Shown: positions 1 to 9,719 of the stretch, piece by piece
Position numbering within the stretch: the first letter of the stretch is position 1
Layout: every line of letters starts with the position of its first letter
Assembly (NCBI GenBank): GCA_003427395.1
Contig: BFEA01000178.1
Location: forward strand, 1,389,178 to 1,424,743
DNA: 35,566 nt
Source of the DNA: Chara braunii
Lineage: Eukaryota; Streptophyta; Charophyceae; Charales; Characeae
Direction of reading: 5' to 3'
The notes under the pieces: generated by a model
Database searches by the model: none
Told to the model about the DNA's origin: nothing
Seen by the model: the letters and a program-made list of their open reading frames with translations, nothing else
Program-made: the position numbers and the translations under genes

Positions 1-108
1 TTTTGGGTCCGCGTTCGGCCCGAACGGCCGAACGCATCCTTAAGGGATCCCACACGTTCGGGCGTTCGGGTTCGGGCATTCGGCCCGTCCCGAACGCCGG
101 TTACCCTG
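1..108 (-). mobile_element. End of a DNA-transposon-like element with CGTTCG words
   Basis: This stretch is packed with the word CGTTCGG and its complement CCGAACG in both orientations (for example 13-35 and 55-98). It ends at 101-108 in TTACCCTG, which on the minus strand reads CAGGGTAA, a start common among hAT-type inverted ends. A TA microsatellite follows directly. Clustered inverted words just inside an end are typical of subterminal binding sites for a transposase. The element runs off the left edge of the window, so the other end and any target duplication cannot be seen. The hAT assignment is inference. Confidence 0.4.
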
Positions 109-138
109 TATATATATATATTTTACCCATTATGTTTT

Positions 139-258
139 TTCAGGAAAAATCTCGTAAATTTATGTCCGCGGCGAGGTCGAGGCCAGCTGTGGCTGCGGAC
201 ATGAATATGGCCGCCCCCCGAGCTCGACCCCACGGATGCATCCGCGGGTGTTTTATAG
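139..258 (-). mobile_element. Partial copy of the CTATRAAACACCC element family
   Basis: Read on the minus strand from 258, this begins CTATAAAACACCC and continues with CCGCGG-like words. The first 48 bases match the left end of the element at 24496-25029 with about eight differences, by eye. It includes the 12-bp palindrome CGGATGCATCCG (233-244) and paired words ATGTCCGC (163-170) and GCGGACAT (195-202). Only one end is present. The other side fades into AT-rich DNA near 110-160, so this copy is truncated. Its match is the best support for the end assigned to the 24496 element. Confidence 0.55.
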
Positions 259-2400
259 ATCCTGATCCCGCATGGGTGTCGTTTCTACAGCCGCCATGTG
301 AAGGATGAGTGGCGGCTAAAATGGCGGGGACGGTTATTTACAAGGCCGGCTAGCGACCGAACGTCATGTACCACTTCCTCATCCTTGCGGTGCTCAAAAG
401 GGAGCAGCGGTCGTATATGGAGACCCATCGGGTGATGACGGGCCCCGGGAACCACATGGTGCGACGACGAATCGTTTGGGCCATTGCTGATCTGGCGCCA
501 CATGTCCTGTCACACGTTCCGGACGCCTTTCTTTACCCCTCCTTCGTCCAACACCACTTCACGAAGTGGAGGCGCCCACGACCCCGGCTGCGCAAGCAGC
601 CTTCCTTCCCACGCTTCCTCCCCCTCTCAACTTTGACATCGATCACTTCCACTGAACCTCGACTCCTATTCTTCTTCTTCCTGATAAAAAAGGGCGCGTG
701 TCAACATGCACTGTATGTTAAAAAAAAAAAAAAAAAAAGTTCGGTTTATTACCGATCAGGTCAGCTGACGATGAAGTGGCCGGCGCCCGGTCGGGTGTAT
801 AATACAAGAACAGATTGACAATGGGGCATCGGGTATCGATTAGGGGATGATTCGGGCCAGCGGACGATGAAGTGGCTGCCCGAATCCTGAAAATGATTAG
901 GACACCTACACAGCAGTCAGGAGACTACTAATTTTTCGGAACCCCCTACATCACAGATGTGATAAGCCATGATCTCTACTCAGCGGCTTTTCGTACCCTT
1001 AAGGGAAAATCCCACGTAAGCCTCGAAATACGGGTTCTAGGTGATTGGGAAGAGAGGTGTCTATTTTTCTTTTCGTTTTCGTTTTTCCTTTTTCTTGAAA
1101 AAAGAAGGGGAGCGAAACAAAAACATATATATTCTTTAGAGAACTTCCCCTGATGACTTTTTCGTGCGGTCGATTAGCAACCGTACCGAGAAATCCAAGA
1201 AACGGTTAGGAATTAGTGTGGGCGGAAATTTTGATTTCTTGTGCATGTGGCTATTTTTCAAATTTTTGCAAGCCGCATAAACCCTTTCCCTCGCTTTGCA
1301 TCCTCGCACCATCTTCCCTTCTTGTCGTGCGCTCCCTTCTTGCATGCCTCTTCGTCTTTCTTTGAGCGAAGTATGATCCTCTACTTACCCAGCATCGCGA
1401 GCGATTGGTTGTGTAATTGGGATGGTCGGATCAATGTGGTGAAAGCGGGAAGCGCGCACCACTTGAACGACCACCCCAATCACACAGAACCTTCGACTTT
1501 TCTCCTTCAATCTTTCTAGAACCTTGGCCCTTATTTTGTCCTGCTCATCTACACCCTGTGCTACCTGCACCTCGTGCTGACACCCCAAGGCCTTTCACAC
1601 TATAAATTCTCGCAGTCCCTTCCTCTCGCTCTCGTTAATCTCAAATGCAATGTTGCGCGAGCCATGTCGAGGTCTGAGGAGTCGAACATGCTTTGTGTGC
1701 CCAAGTGATGGGTGGAGTGACGACGTGGGACAAGCATGACGATAGACTTGAGGGTAAGGCAGTCGAAGTGACCGAGCGGTGGTGCAAACCGGACGCTGGC
1801 CGTGGCAGGGCCTTATGGCTATGGTTGTCGGTGGTTCTAATGGATTAGAGACGGGACCCAGGGCGGCCAGCCGTGTGAGAAATTTCGCATACTTCGGAAC
1901 TCGCTTTTATCTCCATTGTTGCTTTCTCCAAGTGTGATGTGTGCAAGGTCTTGAAGTATGGGTATTCTATTGTATGCATGTTGTGGTACTAGAGTCTATG
2001 GATGTTGAATGTCTCACTGTCCAAGATAGCTGGATGAGTAGATGTGTGGGCGCTTACAGGCGCACTTCTGGGGAATGCTGCGTATCGATCATCTGCATGG
2101 ATGCATGAGTGTGTTGAATCTCCCTCCGCTCCCTGACCCCTTTTTGATCCCCTTGCCGCATGTATGTGCGGGATCGACACCAACCTTTCCGGCCCCTCCC
2201 CCCTTTCGTGCGTGCAGGAGACTTGGGACAATCGGGTTGGCGTCGCCCCACGATTTATACTTGATAACAGGGGAGAACAGTCGCCCGCGTCTCCGCGACG
2301 CGGCTGATATCTCCGCGAATCAACCGAGGTTACCTTCGTCCTATTAACAAAATATAGATCACGACCATGGATCCCTGAACCAACAATCAGGTTGGCGCAG
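259..2400. other. Stretch with no recognisable gene
   Basis: Open frames here are short, overlap on both strands and match no family I know. The region holds an A-tract at 721-738, a T-rich tract around 1060-1100 and a possible core promoter at 1600. A 46-codon frame from ATG 1708 to a stop at 1848 was read and is not recognisable. Confidence 0.5.
1600..1608 (+). promoter_or_regulatory. Possible TATA box
   Basis: CTATAAATT sits in moderately GC-rich DNA and is followed by a pyrimidine-rich stretch (1609-1640) of the kind seen at plant transcription starts. No convincing coding frame follows: the ATGs at 1644, 1649 and 1663 open only short frames. It could be a relic promoter of a lost gene or element, or chance. 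Confidence 0.2.
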
Positions 2401-2408
2401 AGAGAAAA

Positions 2409-2426
2409 CGCGCGCGCGCGCGCGCG

Positions 2427-2502
<76 letters not shown>

Positions 2503-2503
2503 N

Positions 2504-2589
<86 letters not shown>

Positions 2590-2601
2590 AGAGAGAGAAA
2601 G
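2409..2601. repeat. Compound (CG)n-(GA)n microsatellite with a single N
   Basis: About 17 CG dinucleotides (2409-2442) run straight into about 70 GA dinucleotides, which become impure after 2585. The lone N at 2503 lies inside the GA run, so the true length is unresolved. Long frames across it on both strands (Ser-Leu or Arg-Glu repeats) are artefacts of the dinucleotide. Confidence 0.95.
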
Positions 2602-2793
2602 TCGAGTCCTATTAATCTTTGCATGGAGTCGGCGTTCATCTCGGCAGAAGTGAGTGCGGGCGCTTGCTTATGCTCAACCTTCGTATTCGTCCATCACAGT
2701 GTAATGTCGTCCTTCCCGATCGCAAACGACGATAGCATGTATTGTGACGCTGAAGTCCTGAGCACTCTGCGACGAACCAAGCAGATTCATCTG

Positions 2794-3502
2794 TATAACC
2801 CCGCAAGGGCCTGCCACATACTAGGAGGGAGTGGGTTTGTGTTGATTGATCGGTTCTGCTCCCCTCCCCTGATACTGCCCTACACCGATTCGACTGTGTT
2901 GCCCTGGTCTGCGGCCCACACCACGTGGCAACCTTGGTTTAACTGCCACTGGTGTCATCAGGGGGATTCATGTTCCAGGCAAAGACTAGTTCTAGGATAC
3001 GAAGTTGCCGCCTGGTTCTCTGAACTCTCCCACAACGCGGGTGCGCTCCCGGCTAACTTTTGAACCTGGGTTCCCTCGGCCCACCCGACGTTCGGTGACA
3101 CCGCGCTAGTACGCCCGCGAGGGCTCAACGATCTGACACTGAGGCCTGAAAATTCCATATTCATGAGTGGCCGCCACAAAGTCCGTTTGAACCTGGCGCA
3201 AAAGGGAGCGGTAAAATTCCACTTCCTTGTCTTTTTCTTATTTTTTCTTTTGTTTCTCTTTCGGGTTTTGTTGATGATCGCTCCGAAATAAACTTTCTCT
3301 TCATCCCTTGCCCTCGATGACGATTCAAACCCAAGAGGAAAACACCTCAATAGGAAAGAAGAATCCCCCATTCTGCCTGGGTGACTCGACCCCATCGACC
3401 AAAAATCCTTGGCCACATTCCCAATTACTCTGATCGGCAGTTGCAGGTAAGGAATGGCGCGCGGGGTGTGAGATTGCACATCAGAGGCGAGCAAGAGCAC
3501 TC
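2794..3502. repeat. First unit of a 709-bp tandem duplication
   Basis: It begins TATAACCCCGCAAGGGCC and ends just before the same words recur at 3503. The two units align at a constant 709-base offset with scattered substitutions, and differ mainly in a T-rich tract (3225-3260 here). No coding frame is conserved between them. The minus strand of each carries a tRNA-like B box within GGGTTCGAAT or a near match (about 3325-3335 here), so a decayed tRNA-derived element is possible but unproven. Confidence 0.85.
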
Positions 3503-4212
3503 TATAACCCCGCAAGGGCCTGCCACATACTAGGAGGGAGTGGGTTTGTGTTGATTGATCGGTTCTGCTCCGCTCCCCTGATATTGCCCTACACCGATCT
3601 GACTGTGTTGCCCTGGTCTGCGGCCCACACCACGTGGCAACCTTGGTTTAACTGCCACAAGTGTCGTCAGGGGGATTCACGTTCACGGCAAAGACTAGTT
3701 CTAGGATACGAAGGTGCGGCCCGGTTCCCAGAACTCTCCCACAACGCGGGCACGCTCCCGGCTAACTTTTGAACCTGGGTTCCCTCGGCCCACCCAACAT
3801 TCGGTGACACCGCGCTAGGACGCCCGCGAGGGCTCGACAATCTAACACCGAGGCCTGAAAATTCCATATTCATGAGTGACTGCCACAAAGTTCGCTTGAA
3901 CCTGGCGCAAAAGGGAGCAGTAAAATTCCACTTCCTTGTCTTTTTTTTTTTTTTTTTTTTTTTTTCCTGTTTCGGGTTTTGTTGATGATCGCTCCGAAAT
4001 AAACTTTCTCTTCATCCCTTGCCCTCGATGACGATTCGAACCCAAGAGGAAAACACCTCAATACGAAACAAGAATCCCCCGTTCTGCCTGGGTGACTCGA
4101 CCCCACCGACCAAAAATCCTTGGCCACATTCCCAATTACTCTGATTGGCGTTTGCAGGTACGGAATGCCGCGAGGGGTGTGAGATTGCGGATCACAGGCG
4201 AGCAAGAGCGCT
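3503..4212. repeat. Second unit of the 709-bp tandem duplication
   Basis: Head-to-tail copy of 2794-3502. It carries an expanded pure T-tract (about 3941-3965) where the first unit has interrupted T-rich sequence. The minus-strand B-box-like GGGTTCGAATCG (4033-4044) is closer to consensus here. The duplication is old enough to have gathered substitutions throughout. Confidence 0.85.
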
Positions 4213-4239
4213 TTAGATGACTTCGTCCGACGTCGCCCT

Positions 4240-4415
4240 GACAGCTCATGAATTTTTTTTTTCACGAGCGACAAGGCAAGAGTAGTGCAGCGACGACAAC
4301 TCTTGACATTTGCAAGAGTTACATCTGACAGCTCTTGATGCGTTTTCCGATGACCCAATTCACGAGTAAGTGGTGCGATGCCGAACTTATGAAAAAAACA
4401 TTTTTCATGAGTAGT
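4240..4415. repeat. Cluster of CTCATGA / CTCGTGA / CTCTTGA words
   Basis: Words of the form CTCNTGA and their complements recur at about 4246, 4264, 4300, 4314, 4330, 4362 and 4407, in both orientations and interspersed with T-tracts. The pattern resembles the word clusters at other element ends in this window. No element boundary or core sequence was found here. Confidence 0.4.
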
Positions 4416-4520
4416 GCATCGAGGCCCAATTATATTTGAGCTTTCTTGGGGCCTTGCTCCACCATTCACCATGCGTGCTGTGTCAGAAGTGGGTTTCCCG
4501 TCCTTGTGAAGGGCCGTGGT

Positions 4521-4764
4521 GAGTACTCACGACAATGCTTTGTGCCCGCCTGGAACAACAGGGTTTTGGAGGCTCCTATTGAGATCTCCCTGAAGTGGTG
4601 AGCTCACGAGACTACAACACAGGGTCTGGCCTTGTCTGTAGTGTGTACTCACCACAGTGCTTTTTCCCCGCCTGGAACAGCAGGGTTCTGGAGGCTCCTC
4701 ATGAGCTCTCCCGTGAAGTAGTGAGCTCTCCACACTACACGACAGGGCCTTGCCTGTTTTCTTT
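4521..4764. repeat. 122-bp tandem duplication
   Basis: Two units (4521-4642 and 4643-4764) share TACTCAC near the start, then CCCGCCTGGAACA, GGAGGCTCCT and GTGAGCTC at a constant 122-base offset with about 15-20% difference by eye. A pyrimidine tract follows. No coding function is apparent. Confidence 0.8.
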
Positions 4765-6100
4765 TTTCTTCTTTTTTTTTGTTTTGATTTTTTGTTTTGC
4801 GGCACCTGCTGGAAACCGAGTACAACGCCCTTCAATACACCATGCAATATTGTAACAGTGTTTTACTTCCATTGTTTCCTGCGGCTATAGCCATCACACT
4901 TCCTAAGTTCCCACCCTAGAGCTCCGTTCTCCCATGGAGCTGCAAGTGCTACCCTTCCCATCTTAGAGCTCCCTCTTTCCAATTACCCCGCCCATTCCGG
5001 GAATTGCAGATTGTCCTTCCTGTCTTATACCTCCCTCTGGACCATTAGTTCTGGCCGATTCCAGGTCTCTGCCGTCCCCTTATCTCGTTCTTCTGTGTAA
5101 CCAACTCCTTCTTTAACTCTTTTGATACCTACCAGACCTTTCCCAACTGCCCTTCCTTCTAAGACACTGTCCCCTACACCCTTCCGCTCTCTGAACCCCT
5201 CCCCAGCCGAACCTAGCCCTCTGGTTTCTTCCCTCATCCCCCCCCTTTTTTTTTAATGGAGAAAGGGAGAGAACCTCTTCGCCCTGTATCAGGCGCCAGA
5301 TACCTGCTACTACCCACTGGTTTGTCCCTCCCCCCAGCTATCCTTACCCAGTGATACCCACCAGTAATTTTAGCCGCACAGTCCCACTGCCAAACTGATA
5401 CCCTTATGATGACTGCTGGTCATACATTCTAAAGCTGCTTGTTGTGAGACTTAGACCAGCGTCCTGTAAAACTCCTCCCACACCCAAAACCTTTCTTTGT
5501 TTCTACTCCTGACTAAACCATTGTATTTCTGCTATTGCTGTGACTGGCGGGGGGAACATATCTCGGAATTCCTCGGGGAATTTCCACGGAATGTTAGGGT
5601 CGACCTGCGGCCAACCATGAAACCTGAGCTTGTAGTCCTTGGTGAAGGTACCCCCCCCCCCCCTCGTCCCCATTTTCCCCAGGTCGTTTGACTTGTGCTA
5701 TCCTGCGTGGAAGGTTTGGATTTCCTTCATAATGTCTGCATTTTGTGTCACGTGTTCCGTCTTTTCCTAAACCCTTTTCCGTTGCACCCTTATCTCTGTT
5801 TCAATAAATTGGCTGACACTGTCCGCCACTTTTTCTTCCCCCATCTTGGCCCCTTCCTTGTCGGATACACACCTTCTTGACCACAGAGTCCGAACCACCG
5901 CCTTTCTGGCCGTGGCAAAAAGGTTGTTGGCAAAGCGGGATACCCATGACCTTCTCGAATCTCCTTACAAAATTGCTTCAATTTCCATGGCCACTCCTCA
6001 TCGGTGCCCAGTTGTGACCAAATGCAGTCCCACCATCGTTACTGTGCCGCGCAGAGCGCGCAGAGCGCGGGGGCGCAGCCAGGGTAAAGTAGAAAAGAAG
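4765..6100. other. Pyrimidine-rich stretch with no recognisable gene
   Basis: The plus strand is strongly C/T-rich (especially 4890-5240) with short C and T homopolymers (5240-5256, 5651-5663). Open frames are short and of low complexity. I recognise no family, repeat unit or RNA gene here. Confidence 0.5.
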
Positions 6101-6122
6101 TTGTAGCGGGGAAGTGGTGCTC

Positions 6123-7030
6123 AAAGCCTGCGAATAGCCTGTGCGAATAGCCTGTATCGACCACTCCCACAAAGCCTCCAAAAAACACTCAACCCTCCAC
6201 CTGAAAAGGAAAACCAGGTCGCCGCCCATCAAAAACCCCGACCGACCTTATGAACCGACCTGTTGCCCAAAGCCTGCAACGACCGGTTCCAGATTCAAGC
6301 GTCTTTAGGAAATCACATTTAACATTTATTTATTTAAAAAAAAAGGGACCCCCCCCCCCATTTGTGGGCTCGGGAACCATGACCAAAAAGCCAAGAGCTA
6401 ATAAAAAAAAAAAAAAAGAAAAAAAAAGAAATAACACAGTTTTAATTGACCTCGCATTGCCCGCGAAAGCCTTCGATCGAAAAAAAAAATTCCAAAGGCA
6501 GCGAAAGCCTTCGAAAGCCTGCGACTGCTACTTTGCCTAAAGCCTGCGACTGCGACGAAGCCCAAAGCCTGCGACGCGAAAGCCTTTTTGCCTAAAGCCT
6601 CCGAAAAAAAAAAAAAAATGTTCACCGCGAAAAAAATTGTATTCGTGTACCCCGACTGTCCCATCTCGCTACTTTGCCTAAAGCCTGCAACTGCGATTGC
6701 CCAAAGCCTGCGATGCGAAAGCCTTTTTGCCTAAAGCCTCTCTCGCAAACTTTTTGATGCATGAAAAAAGAAAAGAAAAAAAAAAAACCCCGAATCCATC
6801 CAGAAAAAAAAACACAGCCCTCAAAAAACATTCAACGCGATTTGAAAGCCTACGACTGCTACTTTGCCTAAAGCTTGTCCAAAGCCTGTCCAAAAGCCTG
6901 CGAAAGCCTGCGAAAGCCTTCGAAAAGCCTAAAGCCTGCGAAAGCCTTTGAAAAACTTACGACTGCGATGGAATGAAAAAGGGAAAAAAAAAATAAAAAA
7001 ATCCAAAGCCTGTGAAAGCCTTCGAAAGCG
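6123..7030. repeat. Irregular array of AAAGCCTGCGA / AAAGCCTTCGA words
   Basis: Some 25 copies of AAAGCC followed by TGCGA, TTCGA or TTTTTGCC are spread over 900 bases, in blocks at 6123-6180, 6460-6610, 6675-6760 and 6845-7030. A-tracts separate the blocks. TTCGAA makes the word palindromic where two copies abut. Spacing is irregular, so this is not a simple tandem satellite. Long frames through it arise from the repeat. Confidence 0.8.
6215..6293. repeat. Dispersed repeat, copy 1 (pairs with 9343-9414)
   Basis: CAGGTCGCCGCCC, CCGACCTTATGAAC, GCCCAAAGC and GCAACGACC occur in the same order and nearly the same spacing at 9343-9414. It lies within the AAAGCC-word region, suggesting both are part of one repeat family. 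Confidence 0.7.
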
Positions 7031-7195
7031 TACGAAACCCAAAAGGTTCCCCACATAGGTTTTCCCCAAAAACTTCCAGTAACGAGAGAAGTTTTGCTCC
7101 ACATCGACAAGGACGATGACAATGCTACCGCCCTCGGCATCACCATCGTCAGCTTCAGCGCAGATGGGCCACATTGAGGGCAGGACGATGACATA

Positions 7196-7522
7196 GAACA
7201 TGCGGGGGCTGCTCCCGACCTGCAGGTGGGCGATACCGACCAGGGGGCAGCCGGTAGCATCAGGGACCATGCCAACAGGACCGACCAGGGGGCAGCCGGT
7301 AGCATCAGGGACTATGCCAACAGGACCAATCCCTGTGCCTCCCCTCAGGTCCCCTCCCCTACGAACATCAGCAGACTCTGCTCAATGCCGATCGGGGGAT
7401 CCAGTGGTCTATCTCTAGGTGGCGGGCTCCATGCATGCCCAGGAAGGTACATGAGGCCATGGGGATTGAACCCACGACCTCCTGAATGCCACTTGCGAGC
7501 CTTACCAACTGAGTTAGGCCGC
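7196..7522 (-). mobile_element. tRNA-headed SINE, copy 1
   Basis: Read on the minus strand from 7522, the sequence starts with a tRNA-like head. It has an A box (TAACTCAGTTGG), a D-arm-like stretch and a B box in GTGGGTTCAATCCCC about 45 bases on. Acceptor pairing is poor and a long unrelated body follows, so this is not a tRNA gene. The body matches the copy at 7987-8293 as far as GCATGTTC near 7196. A 45-bp piece of the body is duplicated in tandem (7235-7279 and 7280-7324). SINEs are transcribed by RNA polymerase III from the internal boxes and moved by LINE enzymes in trans. Confidence 0.75.
7235..7324. repeat. 45-bp tandem duplication inside SINE copy 1
   Basis: Two units start ACCGACCAGGGGGCAGCCGG, 45 bases apart, and differ by one base around CAGGGACCATG versus CAGGGACTATG. 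The other SINE copy has a single, diverged unit, so the duplication arose in this copy. Confidence 0.85.
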
Positions 7523-7539
7523 TCGTTGCTCCCCATTTA

Positions 7540-7814
7540 TTTATTTATTTATTTATTTTTATTTTTATTTTTTTGGGAAAACAGTCTCCACAATTTATTA
7601 CCAACAAGCACAGGGGCCCGGGAATCACCCCACAAACCAACCCGGATACCACAAGAAACACATGCTCGGGCCCTTACCCAGTTGTAGGCTCCTATACCCT
7701 GGACCCTGTGCCTGAACAAAAGTGGTTCTCCCAAATGAAAAAAAAAGGAGGGTATGGGTAGGGACCAACATCCCAGTCCAAAACCTTAACTTCTAGAGGC
7801 GGGGGAAATGCTCC

Positions 7815-7830
<16 letters not shown>
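7540..7830 (-). mobile_element. Poly-A-tailed repeat module, copy 1
   Basis: On the minus strand this module runs from a T-rich boundary near 7830, through words shared with 8310-8700 (CATTTGGGAGAACC, GGTCCAGGGTATAGG), to an A-rich tail with AAATA repeats at 7540-7575. The tail ends directly in front of the SINE head. The same order is seen at the second copy, so module and SINE may form one composite unit. Confidence 0.6.
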
Positions 7831-7849
<19 letters not shown>

Positions 7850-7986
7850 GCTAATTNTTTAAGCCCAACCAATTCAATTACCTGTCAAATCTGGACAGGA
7901 CGGCCTTTCAGGCCTTGTTTTATTGTCATTATAGTATTACGGGGAACCCCGTAGCAGCCACATCCGTGCTCAAGCCTCCAACGAGG

Positions 7987-8293
7987 GAACATGCGGGAGC
8001 TGCACCCACCAGCAGGTGTGATACCTGCTACAGCAGGTGGGCGATACCGGCCAGGGGTCAGCCGGTAGCATCAGGACCAAGCTTCTTCGATGGGCCAGTC
8101 ACTTTGCCTCCCCTCCGGTCCCCTCCCCCTATGAACATCAGCAGTCTCTGCTCAATGCCACTCGGGGGGACCAACGGCATATCTCTAGGTGGCGGGCGCC
8201 AAGCTTGCCCAGGAAGGTACATGAGTCCAATGGGGATTGAACCCAAGACCTCCTGAATGCCACTTGCGTGCCTTACCAACTGAGCTAGGCCGC
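7987..8293 (-). mobile_element. tRNA-headed SINE, copy 2
   Basis: The minus strand starts at 8293 with GCGGCCTAGCTCAGTTGG and has a B box in TTGGGTTCAATCCCC. Its A and B boxes are closer to consensus than those of copy 1. The body matches copy 1 at about 80% by eye and ends at the same GCATGTTC. A short extra palindrome-like piece (CACCTGCTG repeated around 8010-8040) replaces the tandem duplication of copy 1. Confidence 0.75.
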
Positions 8294-8309
8294 GGGATAT
8301 GCTCCCCAT

Positions 8310-8700
8310 TTTTTTTTTATTTTTTTTTTGGGAAAAAGCAAGGAATCCATTATCATGAAAACACATGAGGCCGGGAATTCCTCACAAACAACCCGGAAAT
8401 GCAACTGTCACAGGCTGGGACCATTACCCAGCATCGGTAAGTGGGAGTTACCCCAACAACACTTGGCAGAGCCAAAAAATAGTTAGAACACAACACGCTC
8501 CCCGTTTTCCACCCAACCCAACAACGCGTGGAGACTACCGAGCTGTAGGCTCCTATACCCTGGACCCTGTGCCTCAACAAAAGTGGTTCTCCCAAATGAA
8601 AAAAAAAGGAGGGTATCGGTAGGGACCAACATCCCAGTCCAAAACCTTAACTTCTAGAGGCAAACCGGGGGAAAGGCTCCCCATTTTCCACCCAACCCAA
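8310..8700 (-). mobile_element. Poly-A-tailed repeat module, copy 2
   Basis: Same module as 7540-7830, in the same orientation and again directly upstream of a SINE head. It is longer because of an extra ~150 bases in the middle. GTTTTCCACCCAACCCAACA occurs in it at 8505-8524, and a near-identical run follows at 8682-8702. Confidence 0.6.
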
Positions 8701-8711
8701 CAACGTGAACC

Positions 8712-8733
8712 GGGGGGGGGGGGGGGGGGGGGG

Positions 8734-8780
<47 letters not shown>
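8712..8780. repeat. G-tract followed by a long A-tract
   Basis: A run of 22 G is followed by about 47 A, then CA repeats and more A. Such runs are prone to sequencing and assembly error. They explain the Phe-rich and Pro-rich frames on the minus strand. Confidence 0.9.
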
Positions 8781-8781
<1 letters not shown>

Positions 8782-9342
8782 ACACACACAAAAAAAAAAA
8801 AAAGCAAACAAACATCCCAAACGTCACGGTAACTGCCACGTACATTCTATGATGTGCTCGTGTGACTATGCCCTCAGTTAGGGTGTGTAGGAGACAAACA
8901 CACGGGAAAAAAAAGGAAACAAAAAAAAAAAGCTCCCTTATGCTGTGATCGAGGGCGGATACAGGATGGTACAGCATGGAGACAGTTATGTGATACCCCT
9001 GAAATACCCCCTGCCTGGCTGGCAGGGCACTAAAATGACATAGGAACAAAATAACAACGAAACAAAAATGCAAACTCTTTCCCCACAAAGTGGCCAGATA
9101 CACTCCTCAAAGGTCTCTGCAACTTCACCCTCGTGAGGGCCTTCCCCGACGTCCCTGGATTTGAAACTCTCGTTTTTTTTTTCTTTTTTTTTCTTTTTTT
9201 TTCTCTTCTTTTTTTCTTTTTTATTTCGTCCCTTCTCCCGACAGCGCCCCTACTCCCTCGACTAGACTACTACTCCCAAGCCTAAAATTGCCCAATTATT
9301 GCCCAAAGCCTTCGAAAAGCCTGTTCGCCCGAAGAGAAAAAA

Positions 9343-9414
9343 CAGGTCGCCGCCCTTCGAAAACCCCCACCGACCTTATGAACAGACCGATTGCCCAAAG
9401 CGTGCAACGACCAG
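9343..9414. repeat. Dispersed repeat, copy 2 (pairs with 6215-6293)
   Basis: Direct repeat of 6215-6293 with a few substitutions. It is again preceded by AAAGCCTTCGAAAAGCCTG (9304-9322). A 43-base-spaced duplication of CACTACAACA and GGGCATTGGAGGAAGA lies just downstream (about 9558-9632). Confidence 0.7.
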
Positions 9415-9719
9415 TCCATCTCCTAGTCGCGACCGCACCCTTCCCGCCTCCCTCTAAAGCCCAAAAACACCCCCGCCAGCCTCTATTGAAGTCCACGACA
9501 TTTGCTGAAAAGGAAAAAAAGCTTGCAATCCAGGTAAGCGCAGCCTCTGGCTGCGAACACTACAACAACCCCTGGGCATTGGAGGAAGAAACCATCGTTA
9601 CACTACAACAGCCTATGGGCATTGGAGGAAGACGTGTTCTGTTGTCTCACATATTCTACGGCTTGGGAACCCCACATAACAGGATTTGCACGATGGGAGG
9701 GTTTCCCTTCTCTGCTTCA

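Noticed and set aside
1989-3063. Long frames of Ser-Leu or Arg-Glu repeats on both strands
   Set aside because: They come from the GA/CT dinucleotide tract and its N, with no conserved flank.
7441-7522. Functional tRNA gene on the minus strand
   Set aside because: A and B boxes are present, but acceptor and T-stem pairing fails and a repeated body follows, so it is a SINE head.
7226-7687. 153-residue plus-strand frame
   Set aside because: It lies across the minus-strand SINE and the 45-bp duplication; the peptide repeat reflects the DNA repeat.
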